Assembly: GCF_024105655.1 (NCBI RefSeq) | Contig: NZ_JAAAMH010000008.1 | Span: forward strand, 62,001 to 126,000 | DNA length: 64,000 nt | Direction of reading: 5' to 3' | DNA from: Aliihoeflea sp. 40Bstr573 | GTDB lineage: Bacteria > Pseudomonadota > Alphaproteobacteria > Rhizobiales > Rhizobiaceae | Notes under the pieces: model-generated | The model's input: only the letters and a program-made list of their open reading frames with translations | The model's database searches: none | Told to the model about the DNA's origin: nothing | Position numbers and translations under genes: made by a program | Shown: positions 27,050-34,952 of the stretch, one piece after another | Layout of the letters: every line of letters starts with the position of its first letter | How positions within the stretch are numbered: the stretch's first letter is position 1

Positions 27050-27188
27050 CCCCCACCCTTACCCTCCCCACAAGGGGGAGGGAGGGCGTCCACGTCGCAT
27101 ATTCGTCGTCCGCGTGGCGCTTCGTTGAAAAACGTGCGCAACGCTGGCGCCCCCCTCCTCCTTGTGGGGAGGGCTAAGGGGTGGGGGT
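27050..27188. repeat. Dispersed palindromic repeat, copy C
   Basis: The same element as copy B but in opposite orientation, with outer arms CCCCACCCTTACCCTCCCCA and CCTCCTTGTGGGGAGGGCTA. The core (about 27088-27150) aligns end to end with the core of copy B when reverse-complemented. It lies 5' of the DUF559 gene, so B and C form a widely spaced inverted pair around it. Confidence 0.8.
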
Positions 27189-27247
27189 ACACCGTCGCAG
27201 GAAAAAGCCCGAGCCACGTCACGGATGCGCACGGCGGACAGGCTCCC

Positions 27248-27526
27248 CTACCCCCCACTGATCGCCGTCAGCACGAACACTTCGTCCCCATCCGCAAGCC
27301 TGTGCCCAAGCTTCACCCTCTCCCCATCCACGAACACATTGATATGCCTGCGAATGGCCGGCCGAGAATCGCACAGCCGGTCGCGCATCCCCGGCCATAG
27401 CGCCTCCAGCCCGTCGACCATCTCGGCAACCGTTCCCGCCTTCATCTCGACCCGCCGCCCCGCCCCCGGAAACAGGTCGACGAGGATCGCCGGAAGCCGG
27501 ACGATGATGTCGGGCCGCTCAGTCAT
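27248..27526 (-). CDS. MoaD/ThiS-like ubiquitin-fold protein
   Basis: A 92-residue beta-grasp protein ending in the diglycine ISGG needed for adenylation and thiocarboxylate formation in MoaD/ThiS sulfur carriers. Visible features are IIVRLPAILVDLFPGAGRRV (about 7-26), HINVFVDGERVKLGHRLADG (about 61-80) and DEVFVLTAISGG at the end. No moaE, moeB, thiF or thiG lies nearby, so it is probably not the main molybdopterin subunit. It overlaps the Asp-box beta-propeller gene by 8 bp; I recall this pairing in other bacteria, which suggests a shared, undefined function. Confidence 0.85.
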   Translation of the reverse strand: MTERPDIIVRLPAILVDLFPGAGRRVEMKAGTVAEMVDGLEALWPGMRDRLCDSRPAIRRHINVFVDGERVKLGHRLADGDEVFVLTAISGG

Positions 27527-28601
27527 GAACCGTCAGCGTCTCGACCGACAGGATCGCCGGCATGTGCGCCTCGATTTCGCGCCATGTCTCGCCCTCGTCA
27601 TTCGAGGCGAAGAGCGCGCCGCCGCTGGTGCCGAAATAGACGCCGGCCTTGTCCATCCGGTCGGTCGCCATTGCCTGGCGCAGCACGCCGAAATAGGCGT
27701 TTTCCTGCGGCAGGCCGTTGCGCAGATCCTGCCAGGTACGGCCCGCATCGCGCGTGCGCCAGACCGCGGCTTTGGCGTCCGGCATGTAGCGGCCCTTGGT
27801 GTCGCCGTTGAGCGGCAGCAGGAAGAGCGTGTCGCGGTCCTTCGGGTGCGCGGCGGCGGGGAAGCCGAAGCTCGAGGGCAGGCCTTGCTCGATGCTCTCC
27901 CATTTCACGCCGCCATCGTCGGTGCGGTACATGCCGCAATGGTTCTGCTGGTAGAGCCGCCCGTTCGCGCCCGCCGCCATGACGACATTGTGCACGCACT
28001 GACCGAATTCGGGATAGTTCTCGCCCTCGGGCAGGAAGTCGGCGCGCGTGCCGCGGTTGCGCGGCTCCCAGGTCTCGCCGCCATCGGCGGTGTGGAAGAC
28101 GCCGGCCGCCGAGATGCCGACCCAGATCTTGTCGTCGTCGGCGGGGTCGATCACCAGCGAATGCAGGATCAGCCCTGCCCCGCCGGGGTTCCAGTGCGGC
28201 CGCGTCGGGTGCTTTTGCAGCCCCTCGACATGGCTCCATGTCTCGCCGTCGTCGTCGGAACGGAACAGCCCGGCCGGCTGGACGCCGGCATAGACGCTGC
28301 CATTATGCGCCGCCACGCTCCAGACCGATGAGATGGGCTCCTGCCCTTCGCCATAGGCAAGGCCGTTCGAGGAATGCGTCCATGTCCGGCCGAGATCGGT
28401 CGACTTCCAGACCGCCGGGCCAAACCACGCATCGCCGCCGCCGGCATAGAGCGTGCCGGTTTGCGGATGGGCGACGAAATGGTTGATCGGCCAGGTCTGG
28501 CAGAACGGGCCGGAGAGTTTCCAGTCGCGCCGCGCACCGTCGCTTTCCAGGATAAAGGCACCCTTCCTGGTGCCGACCAGTACCAGAACCTTGTCTGCCA
28601 T
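27519..28601 (-). CDS. Asp-box (BNR) beta-propeller protein, exo-alpha-sialidase-like
   Basis: A 360-residue protein of the sialidase/WD40/YVTN-like superfamily. Six Asp-box repeats (S/TxDxGxTW) are visible: STDLGRTW, SDDDGETW, TADGGETW, TDDGGVKW, TRDAGRTW and SNDEGETW. They mark a six- or seven-bladed propeller. The sialidase Arg triad is not obvious, so sialidase activity is doubtful. There is no signal peptide, so it should be cytoplasmic. The ATG at 28601 is preferred because GGAGG precedes it by about 5 bases; the upstream ATG at 28613 overlaps that site. Cotranscribed with the MoaD-like gene downstream. Confidence 0.85.
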   Translation of the reverse strand: MADKVLVLVGTRKGAFILESDGARRDWKLSGPFCQTWPINHFVAHPQTGTLYAGGGDAWFGPAVWKSTDLGRTWTHSSNGLAYGEGQEPISSVWSVAAHNGSVYAGVQPAGLFRSDDDGETWSHVEGLQKHPTRPHWNPGGAGLILHSLVIDPADDDKIWVGISAAGVFHTADGGETWEPRNRGTRADFLPEGENYPEFGQCVHNVVMAAGANGRLYQQNHCGMYRTDDGGVKWESIEQGLPSSFGFPAAAHPKDRDTLFLLPLNGDTKGRYMPDAKAAVWRTRDAGRTWQDLRNGLPQENAYFGVLRQAMATDRMDKAGVYFGTSGGALFASNDEGETWREIEAHMPAILSVETLTVHD

Positions 28602-28706
28602 CAGATCCTCCATTTTCCCGGCCGGGGAACATTACTCCTTTTGCAATGACGGTTGAACGACCCGCGGACCGACACCGCCCTGCGCAATTTTTTGAAAGCG
28701 TTGCGG

Positions 28707-28735
28707 CTTGTCACGCAATCATCGCTCGGCTATCT
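28707..28735 (+). promoter_or_regulatory. Promoter of the leuL-leuA leader transcript
   Basis: CTTGTC at 28707-28712 and CTATCT at 28730-28735, separated by 17 bp, resemble alphaproteobacterial sigma-70 -35 and -10 boxes. The leader ATG is at 28744, only 8 bases after the -10, so transcription should begin at or 1-3 bases before the start codon, giving a leaderless or nearly leaderless mRNA. Confidence 0.6.
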
Positions 28736-28743
28736 CTTCGACC

Positions 28744-28854
28744 ATGAATTCGTCGCGCGCCTCGTTCCCGATCTTCCCGGCCATCGTCGCCGTCGATCGC
28801 GCGCGCCTTGCCTCGCTTCTTCTCCTTCTTAGCGGCGATCGTCGGGTTGGCTGA
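28744..28854 (+). CDS. leuL: Leucine leader peptide (attenuator control of leuA)
   Basis: A 36-codon frame from ATG 28744 to TGA 28852-28854. Near its end it runs CTT CTT CTC CTT CTT, five consecutive Leu codons, after another Leu (RLASLLLLLSG). It sits 116 bp upstream of leuA on the same strand. A Leu run just ahead of competing hairpins is the classical layout of a leucine attenuator: when Leu-tRNA is scarce the ribosome stalls in the run and changes the downstream fold. It has no clear Shine-Dalgarno site, consistent with initiation at or near the 5' end of the transcript. Confidence 0.75.
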   Translation: MNSSRASFPIFPAIVAVDRARLASLLLLLSGDRRVG

Positions 28855-28899
28855 AGGAGCGCCCGGCGGTCGAAGTGCCGCCGAGGCCGAAAGCTCCTT
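28854..28899 (+). promoter_or_regulatory. Hairpin region directly after the leuL stop
   Basis: An outer stem AAGGAGC (28854-28860) with GCTCCTT (28893-28899) encloses an inner stem GGCGG (28865-28869) with CCGCC (28878-28882). The outer 5' arm abuts the leuL stop codon, so a ribosome finishing or stalled in the leader would affect which stem forms. No clear U-run follows, so it is probably not itself an intrinsic terminator. Confidence 0.5.
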
Positions 28900-28928
28900 G
28901 TCCCGACACCATTCCCACAGCTAGAAGT

Positions 28929-28958
28929 GCCCGCCGCAATACCTGATCGCGGCCGGGC
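28929..28958 (+). promoter_or_regulatory. Hairpin abutting the leuA ribosome binding site
   Basis: GCCCGCCGC (28929-28937) pairs with GCGG-c-CGGGC (28949-28958), nine base pairs with one bulged C. The leuA Shine-Dalgarno GAGGAG (28959-28964) begins right after the stem. It could control leuA by restricting translation initiation rather than, or in addition to, transcription termination. Confidence 0.45.
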
Positions 28959-28970
28959 GAGGAGACGAAG

Positions 28971-30683
28971 ATGAACGAGCAATCGAAGATCGTTGCGCCG
29001 AGCGCAAAGGGCATGCCCGACGCCGCCCGCAAATATCAGCCCTACCCGTCCGTGGATCTGAAGGACCGCACCTGGCCTTCGAAGCGGATCGAGAAAGCGC
29101 CGATCTGGTGCTCCGTCGACCTGCGCGACGGCAATCAGGCGCTGATCGATCCGATGGGCCATGACCGCAAGGCGCGCATGTTCCAGTTGCTGCTCGACAT
29201 GGGCTTCAAAGAGATCGAGATCGGCTTTCCCTCGGCCTCGCAGACCGATTTCGACTTCACCCGCTTTGCCATCGAAGAAGCGGGCGTGCCCGACGACGTG
29301 TCCTTGCAGGTGCTGGTCCAGTGCAGGCCCGAACTCATTGCCCGCACTTTCGAAGCGCTCGAGGGCGCGCGGCACCCGATCGTCCACTTCTACAACTCCA
29401 CCAGCGAGTTGCAGCGCCGTGTCGTGTTCGAAAAGGACGTCGCCGGCATCAAGGCCATCGCCACGGACGCGGCCAAGATGGTGGTCGACATGGCGGCGAA
29501 GACCGGCGGCGGCTACCGTTTCCAGTATTCGCCCGAAAGCTTCACCGGCACCGAGCTGGAAGTGGCGCTGGAAATCTGCAATGCGGTCACCGAGATCGTG
29601 AACCCGACGCCCGACAACAAGCTGATCCTCAATCTGCCGGCAACCGTCGAGATGTCGACGCCCAACATCCATGCCGACCAGATCGAATGGATGAGCCGCC
29701 AGCTCGACCGGCGCGATTCGATCATCCTGTCGCTGCATCCCCACAACGACCGCGGCACCGGCATCGCCGCGACCGAACTCGGCCTGATGGCGGGCGCCGA
29801 CCGCGTCGAGGGCACCTTGTTCGGCAATGGCGAGCGCACGGGCAATGTCGATCTGGTGACGCTGGCGCTCAACATGTACACGCAGGGCGTGGACCCGATG
29901 CTGGACTGCACGCAGATCGAGCGCATGAAGGACGTCTACGAATATTCCAACCAGCTGAAGATTCCAGAGCGCCACCCTTACGTCGGCGAACTGGTCTACA
30001 CCGCCTTCTCCGGCTCGCATCAGGACGCGATCAACAAGGGCATGAAGGCGATCAGGAAGGCCAACAAGCCGCTGTGGGAGGTGCCTTACCTGCCGATCGA
30101 CCCGCAGGACGTGGGACGCTCCTACGAGGCGATCATCCGCATCAACTCGCAATCGGGCAAGGGTGGGATCGCCTACATCCTGCAGGCCGATTACGGCCTG
30201 AACCTGCCGCGCAATTTGCAGGTCGAGTTCCGCGAGGACATCCAGGAGATCACCGACCGGGAGGGCAAGGAACTGCGCCCCAAGGCGATCTACGACCGCT
30301 TCCTCGACCTTTATGTGGACCAGCCGGACGGCCGCCTCAAATTCGTCGACCACCAGACATTTCCCGACACCAGCGTGAAGGGCCGCCGCGTGGTCGAGGC
30401 GACGATCATCGACAATGGCAAGGAGCTGCAGATCACCGGCACCGGCACCGGCCCGGTCGACGGATTCGTGGACGCGCTGTCGAAGCATGTCGGCGTCGAC
30501 CTGACGGTCCTCGACTATTCGGAGCATTCCATGCAGCGCGGCTCGAACGCGGCCGCCATCTGCTACATGGAGGTCGAGCATCCGGGCGGGAAGCTTTTTG
30601 GCGCGGGCATCAACACCAATATCGTCGCGGCCTCGCTCGAAGCGGTCGTCTCGGCGGCCAACCGCATTCTCGGTGCCAGATGA
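28971..30683 (+). CDS. leuA: 2-isopropylmalate synthase
   Basis: A 570-residue enzyme condensing acetyl-CoA with 2-ketoisovalerate, the first committed step of leucine synthesis. It has the long LeuA type 2 form: start MNEQSKIVAPSAKGMPD, the active-site entry IWCSVDLRDGNQALIDPM (about 44-61, with the RDGNQ motif), the second HMGL-like signature LSLHPHNDRGTGIAATELG (about 252-270, HxH metal ligands) and a C-terminal regulatory domain (about 440-570) for leucine feedback. It is preceded by leuL and its hairpins, so both attenuation and allosteric control are likely. The next gene overlaps it by 4 bp. Confidence 0.96.
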   Translation: MNEQSKIVAPSAKGMPDAARKYQPYPSVDLKDRTWPSKRIEKAPIWCSVDLRDGNQALIDPMGHDRKARMFQLLLDMGFKEIEIGFPSASQTDFDFTRFAIEEAGVPDDVSLQVLVQCRPELIARTFEALEGARHPIVHFYNSTSELQRRVVFEKDVAGIKAIATDAAKMVVDMAAKTGGGYRFQYSPESFTGTELEVALEICNAVTEIVNPTPDNKLILNLPATVEMSTPNIHADQIEWMSRQLDRRDSIILSLHPHNDRGTGIAATELGLMAGADRVEGTLFGNGERTGNVDLVTLALNMYTQGVDPMLDCTQIERMKDVYEYSNQLKIPERHPYVGELVYTAFSGSHQDAINKGMKAIRKANKPLWEVPYLPIDPQDVGRSYEAIIRINSQSGKGGIAYILQADYGLNLPRNLQVEFREDIQEITDREGKELRPKAIYDRFLDLYVDQPDGRLKFVDHQTFPDTSVKGRRVVEATIIDNGKELQITGTGTGPVDGFVDALSKHVGVDLTVLDYSEHSMQRGSNAAAICYMEVEHPGGKLFGAGINTNIVAASLEAVVSAANRILGAR

Positions 30684-31450
30684 GCGACCGCCTCGGCGCA
30701 CGCGTGATGGGGAACGGCGGCCACACGGTCGTCCTTCTCCACGGTTTCGGCGGCTCGCATTCGACCTGGACGGACATCCAGCCGGCGCTCGCGCGCGATG
30801 CCACCGTCATCGCCTACGACCTTCCCGGCCATGGCCGCTCTCTCGACTATCCGGGCGCGGGTCCTGCGACGGTGGCGGCCAAGGCCGTCGCCGCCGACCT
30901 GACGGCGCGCGGGCGCGAGCGGGTGCATCTCGTCGGCCACTCGATGGGCGGCGCGGTCGCCACGCTGATCGCGATGCGCTCGCCCGAGCGCGTGGCGTCG
31001 CTGACGCTCCTGGCGCCCGGCGGCTTCGGGCCGCAGATCAACGGCGAGCTCCTGAAGCGCTACGCCAACGCGCGCGATGCCGGCGCGCTGGGGCAGATCA
31101 TGGACGAAATGTCCGCGCCGGGCTTCTCAACGCCGCCGAAATACGTCCTCGGCCTTGCCGCCGTGCGCGGGGTGCCGGGCCAGCGCGACAGGCTCGACAC
31201 CTTCCATGGCGTCATCCAGAAGGATGGCGTGCAAGGTGAAATCCCGCGCGAGGCGCTGGGCAAGCTTGCGCTACCAGTCAACCTCGTCTGGGGCACCGCC
31301 GATCCGGTCCTGCCCTTTTCCCAGACCGGGAACCTGCCGGACAACATCCGCCTCACCGCCATCGACGGTGCCGGCCACATGCTGACGGTGGAGGCCAAAT
31401 CCGCTGTCCTCGCGGCGATCCGCGCCTCGCTTGCCGCCGGAAGCCCTTGA
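30680..31450 (+). CDS. Alpha/beta hydrolase, coupled to leuA
   Basis: A 256-residue cytoplasmic alpha/beta hydrolase. Motifs: HGFGGSHSTW (about 21-30, oxyanion HG), the nucleophile elbow GHSMGG (about 91-96), an acid in WGTADPVLPF (about 204-213) and the catalytic His in DGAGHML (about 230-236). The ATG at 30680 overlaps the leuA stop as ATGA, so translation is probably coupled; the frame stays open far upstream in the shadow of leuA. Such a thioesterase- or lactonase-like enzyme may simply share the transcript. No direct role in leucine synthesis is known to me. Confidence 0.87.
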   Translation: MSDRLGARVMGNGGHTVVLLHGFGGSHSTWTDIQPALARDATVIAYDLPGHGRSLDYPGAGPATVAAKAVAADLTARGRERVHLVGHSMGGAVATLIAMRSPERVASLTLLAPGGFGPQINGELLKRYANARDAGALGQIMDEMSAPGFSTPPKYVLGLAAVRGVPGQRDRLDTFHGVIQKDGVQGEIPREALGKLALPVNLVWGTADPVLPFSQTGNLPDNIRLTAIDGAGHMLTVEAKSAVLAAIRASLAAGSP

Positions 31451-31525
31451 CTTTTGGCCCGTTTTCGCCGGAATCGGGATTTAACGAAGCGTTAACCGTA
31501 CCCCCCGAGTCCCCGGAGCGCCGGC

Positions 31526-32104
31526 ATGAACGAAGCTTTGGAAGAAACGCCCGCCAAGGGCGAATTGCGTCGCCTCGCCGCCGCGATCCGCGAGGTGAAG
31601 ACCAACAATGCCGACCGCACCGACGTCGTCGTCGACCTGCGAGAGGCCCAGCAGACACGACTCGAAATCCTCGCGCAGGACCTGGAACAGGTCTTCGCAG
31701 ACATCCCCTCCGACGACGAGCGCTTCGATTTGAACGTCACCGGCGGGCTCCAGCCGCGCCTGTGGATCGACGCGGTCAGCCACGTCACGATGGGCCGCGA
31801 CAAGCGCACCTACCGCTTCCTGAAGGACACGCGCAACGGTCGCATCGTGCTTGCCGAGACGCCCGACATCCGCAAGGCTGCTGACGCGGTGACGCTCTAT
31901 GTCGCCGAGCGCATGGTCGAGCGCGAAGCGGTGCTGGCCGGCGACCGCGAACCGCCCGCCCCCGTCCTCGGCGTACTCGACCGCGAACCGGCCAAGGCCG
32001 CCTTCGACGTCTTCACCTCGCTCGCGCTGTTCCTCGCCGGTGCCTTCGTCGGCGTCGCCGCGGTGCTCTATTTCGCCTGGGACCGGCTGGCGATCAGCTT
32101 CTGA
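31526..32104 (+). CDS. Conserved hypothetical protein with C-terminal membrane anchor
   Basis: A 192-residue protein. A polar N-terminal domain (about 1-150) includes LRRLAAAIREVKTNNADRTD and an LQPRLWIDAVSHVTMGRDKR stretch (about 75-94). A single C-terminal hydrophobic helix (about 166-188) is positioned like a tail anchor, with nearly the whole domain in the cytoplasm. No enzymatic motif is recognised. It follows the hydrolase by 75 bp and overlaps the convergent metallophosphoesterase gene by 37 bp at its 3' end. Similar proteins are common in rhizobia (recollection); function unknown. Confidence 0.75.
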   Translation: MNEALEETPAKGELRRLAAAIREVKTNNADRTDVVVDLREAQQTRLEILAQDLEQVFADIPSDDERFDLNVTGGLQPRLWIDAVSHVTMGRDKRTYRFLKDTRNGRIVLAETPDIRKAADAVTLYVAERMVEREAVLAGDREPPAPVLGVLDREPAKAAFDVFTSLALFLAGAFVGVAAVLYFAWDRLAISF

Positions 32105-33021
32105 CCGGCATCTTCCGTCGGCAAGAGCGTCTGCGCGACGATCTCGCGCACGCCTTCATGGCCGTACATCAGGCCGCGCCGCTGGACGCGCACCCCCCAT
32201 CCAGCCTCCGGCCCGCCGTCGATCTCGATGAGATTGTATTGAGCGGCCGGCTTCGATCCGCCGATCGCCTGCCCCGCCGCGGCGACGCCCAGCACCGGCA
32301 CGCGCCCGTCCCGCCCCTCGAGCCAGTAGAGGCTCGGCAGGTGCGTGTGGCCGTGGAGAACCAGTTCGGCGCCGTGGCGCAGCATCACCTTCTTGAACCG
32401 GCCGATGCCGTAGAGCCGCTTGTGCTGGGGCGCCGCGCCGCGCACCGGCGGGTGGTGGATAAGGATCACCCGGCAAAGGCCCTTCGTCTTCGCCTCGTCG
32501 AGCATCCGGCCGAGCCGGCGAGCCTGCGTGGAGCCGAAATAGCCCGACGCCATGAAGGGCGCGGTCGCGCGCGCAGAAGAGACGCCGATGATGGCCATGT
32601 CTCCGCGCACGCGCATGAAGGGAAACGCGCCGCGATGGGCGGGCTGCGCCCTGCCGTCGCCCCACATCCACCGGCCCCAGGCCTTGCAGGCTTTGTCGAG
32701 CGCGCCCGGCACATAGGCGTCATGATTGCCCGGAACGACCGACACGTCGTCGCCATCGCCGACCGTCTCGAGCCACTGGCGCGCGACCTCGACCTCGGCA
32801 TCGAGCGCGAGGTTGACCAGATCGCCGGTGACCGCGATATGGTCAGGCGCGCGCGCCTTCATGTCGTCGAGCAGCATCCCGATCACCTGGTCGTGGAGAT
32901 TGGCTTTCCGGTTGCGCTGCCAGTTGATGTAGCCCGTGATCCGCTTCGAGGCGAGTTCACGATAGGACATGTCGGGAAGGGGGCCGAGGTGGACGTCCGA
33001 GAGATGAGCGAGCCTGAGCAT
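32068..33021 (-). CDS. Calcineurin-like metallophosphoesterase
   Basis: A 317-residue phosphoesterase with the full metal-binding set: LSDVHLG (about 6-12), GDLVN (about 64-68), GNHDAY (about 93-98), a His in LIHHPPV (about 187-193) and GHTHLP (about 224-229). It binds two metals and cleaves a phosphodiester or phosphomonoester; the substrate (cAMP, lipid or nucleotide) is open. The ATG at 33021 gives the compact start MLRLAHLSDVHLG; the longer upstream frame has no similarity. Divergent from the Nudix gene, with 50 bp between the starts. Confidence 0.9.
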   Translation of the reverse strand: MLRLAHLSDVHLGPLPDMSYRELASKRITGYINWQRNRKANLHDQVIGMLLDDMKARAPDHIAVTGDLVNLALDAEVEVARQWLETVGDGDDVSVVPGNHDAYVPGALDKACKAWGRWMWGDGRAQPAHRGAFPFMRVRGDMAIIGVSSARATAPFMASGYFGSTQARRLGRMLDEAKTKGLCRVILIHHPPVRGAAPQHKRLYGIGRFKKVMLRHGAELVLHGHTHLPSLYWLEGRDGRVPVLGVAAAGQAIGGSKPAAQYNLIEIDGGPEAGWGVRVQRRGLMYGHEGVREIVAQTLLPTEDAGQKLIASRSQAK

Positions 33022-33071
33022 ACCCTTCCTTACGATATGAAATTCCAGGTGACCACCCCGGGAGAAGCGCG

Positions 33072-33563
33072 GTGAACGAGACCTCCCGCTCAATGCCGAC
33101 ACGGCTGCAATGGTTGCGCATCAAGCTCTTCCACGGCTGGTTTCTCCTGCGCCGCCCGATGACGCTGGGCGTGCGCGGCATCGTCCACGACGCAAGGGCC
33201 GGCACGGTCTTCCTGATCCGCCACACCTATATCGGTGGCTGGCAATTGCCAGGCGGCGGCGTGGAAGTGGGAGAGACGATGCGGCTCTCGCTCGAGCGCG
33301 AGCTTGCCGAAGAAGGCAATATCGAGTTCACGGCCGAGCCGCGCCTCGTCTCGATCCACCTGAACCGGCAGGCGAGCCCGCGCGATCATGTCGCGCTCTA
33401 TCTCATCACCGAATATCGCCAGACGACGCCGAAGCTGCCCGACCACGAGATCTCCGAGGCCGGTTTCTTCCCGCTCGACGCCCTGCCCGAGGCGACCACG
33501 CCGGCGACCCGACGCCGGCTTGCCGAAGTGTTCGGCGACGCGGTGCTGGAGCATCACTGGTAG
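33072..33563 (+). CDS. Nudix hydrolase
   Basis: A 163-residue Nudix protein. The Nudix box is near residues 59-80: GGGVEVGETMRLSLERELAEEGN. In the consensus the end reads REUxEExGU, whereas here it is RELAEEGNI, so the conserved Gly is replaced by Asn and the Gly is shifted by one. The metal-binding Glu residues are kept, so it is probably active on a nucleoside diphosphate derivative. The start is a GTG at 33072 with GGAGA 6 bases upstream; the ATG at 33093 is an alternative. It ends just ahead of a convergent small gene. Confidence 0.87.
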   Translation: MNETSRSMPTRLQWLRIKLFHGWFLLRRPMTLGVRGIVHDARAGTVFLIRHTYIGGWQLPGGGVEVGETMRLSLERELAEEGNIEFTAEPRLVSIHLNRQASPRDHVALYLITEYRQTTPKLPDHEISEAGFFPLDALPEATTPATRRRLAEVFGDAVLEHHW

Positions 33564-33587
33564 CGCCGAAGGTGCGTGGAATGCGCC

Positions 33588-33845
33588 CTAATCTGCGGTC
33601 GGCAGCCGCCGGATGGTGAATTCGATGATGTCGTCGGGGCGCTCGGCCCAGCTTTCGATCTCGGTCCAGTAGGCCTGTTTCGGCCAGCGGTCGAACCACT
33701 CCTGCGCCTTCACGCGCGCGTCCAGGCGCGGCAGGCGAAACGTCTCGCGCACGAAACCGTCGCGCGGATGGGGGCTACCTTCTGCGCGATGCTTTTCGAG
33801 GCTGCGCCTCAAACCCTCCAGCGGTGGTCTGGCCGGCACCCGCAC
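33588..33845 (-). CDS. Small conserved hypothetical protein
   Basis: An 85-residue protein, rich in Arg and Trp, with the conserved-looking core RETFRLPRLDARVKAQEWFD (about 34-53) and the C-terminal EFTIRRLPTAD. The start is taken as the GTG at 33845 because AAGGAG lies 7 bases upstream of it; the frame also opens at a TTG (33866) with no site. It is convergent with the Nudix gene and divergent from hemF. No signal peptide or membrane helix. I believe rhizobial relatives exist but know no function. Confidence 0.6.
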   Translation of the reverse strand: MRVPARPPLEGLRRSLEKHRAEGSPHPRDGFVRETFRLPRLDARVKAQEWFDRWPKQAYWTEIESWAERPDDIIEFTIRRLPTAD

Positions 33846-33962
33846 GAAAGAACTCCTTGACCCCAACGTCCAACAGATTAGGGATCAGGGCGTCAAATTA
33901 CGAGTCAAATGTTGAACGCGTGCCGGCGCTCGCCGAATGCGCGCCTCCCCACGGAGCCATGA

Positions 33963-34877
33963 ATGGAACGTCCCGACATCCCGGCCGGCCTGCCCGACGA
34001 CATCGAGGCGAAGAAGGCGACCGCGAAGGCCTGGTTCGAGGAACTGCGGGGCAAGATCTGCGCCGCCTTCGAGGCGATCGAGGACGATCTGTCGGGACCG
34101 CACGCCTCCTGGGCGCCGGGCCGGTTCGAGCGCACCGAATGGCTGCGCGATGAGGGCCGTGGCGGCGGCGGCATCATGTCGATGATGCGCGGCCGTGTCT
34201 TCGAAAAGGTGGGCGTGCACACCTCGACCGTGCATGGCGAGTTCTCGCCCGAGTTCCGCAAGCAGATCCCCGGCGCCGACGAGGACCCGCGCTTTTGGGC
34301 GAGCGGCATCTCGCTCATCGCCCACCCGCACAATCCCAACGTTCCCGCCGTCCATATGAACACGCGCATGGTGGTGACCACGCGTCAGTGGTTCGGCGGC
34401 GGCGCCGATCTGACTCCGGTGCTGGACCGGCGCCGTGCGCAGGACGACCCCGATACGGTGGCCTTCCACAAGGCGATGAAATTCGTATGCGACAAGCACA
34501 AGGCCGTCGCCGACTACGACCGCCTGAAGGCCTGGTGCGATGAATATTTCTACCTTCCCCACCGCGACGAGGCGCGCGGCGTCGGCGGCATCTTCTACGA
34601 CTGGCTGAAGACGCCGGAGGACCAGGGCGGCTGGAACGCCGATCTGCGCTTTTCCCAAGATGTCGGCCGCGCCTTCCTCGTGGTCTACAACCACCTCGTG
34701 CGCAAGAACTTCAACGACAACTGGACCGACGCCGACCGCGAGGAACAGCTGATCCGCCGCGGCCGCTACGTCGAGTTCAACCTCCTCTACGACCGCGGCA
34801 CGATCTTCGGGCTCAAGACCGGCGGCAACGTGGATTCGATCCTCTCGTCCATGCCGCCCGAGGTGAAGTGGCCGTAG
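33963..34877 (+). CDS. hemF: Oxygen-dependent coproporphyrinogen III oxidase
   Basis: A 304-residue cytoplasmic enzyme of heme synthesis converting coproporphyrinogen III to protoporphyrinogen IX with O2. The family is very well conserved. Visible blocks are [20 protein letters not shown] (about 122-141), [10 protein letters not shown] (about 141-150), the [20 protein letters not shown] segment (about 193-212) and [20 protein letters not shown] (about 260-279). Length matches. The gene is alone; an oxygen-independent hemN/hemZ is not in the window. It is followed by repeat copy D. Confidence 0.96.
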   Translation: MERPDIPAGLPDDIEAKKATAKAWFEELRGKICAAFEAIEDDLSGPHASWAPGRFERTEWLRDEGRGGGGIMSMMRGRVFEKVGVHTSTVHGEFSPEFRKQIPGADEDPRFWASGISLIAHPHNPNVPAVHMNTRMVVTTRQWFGGGADLTPVLDRRRAQDDPDTVAFHKAMKFVCDKHKAVADYDRLKAWCDEYFYLPHRDEARGVGGIFYDWLKTPEDQGGWNADLRFSQDVGRAFLVVYNHLVRKNFNDNWTDADREEQLIRRGRYVEFNLLYDRGTIFGLKTGGNVDSILSSMPPEVKWP

Positions 34878-34952
34878 GCATCAAATCGGTGGTGATCGGG
34901 CGAAGTCTCCACGGTTGCTGAAGGAGCCGGCGGATAGGTCTGTTTTCTTGAA

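Noticed and set aside
26410-27247. Direct-repeat CRISPR-like array from the repeated CCCTCCCC segments
   Set aside because: No regular spacing or unique spacers; the signals are two inverted copies of one palindromic element.
28854-28958. A rho-independent terminator between leuL and leuA
   Set aside because: Stems exist, but no U-run follows either, so a classical intrinsic terminator is not supported; translational control is kept as the alternative.
28719-30701. A 660-codon minus-strand frame opposite leuA
   Set aside because: Shadow frame; leuA is unambiguous.
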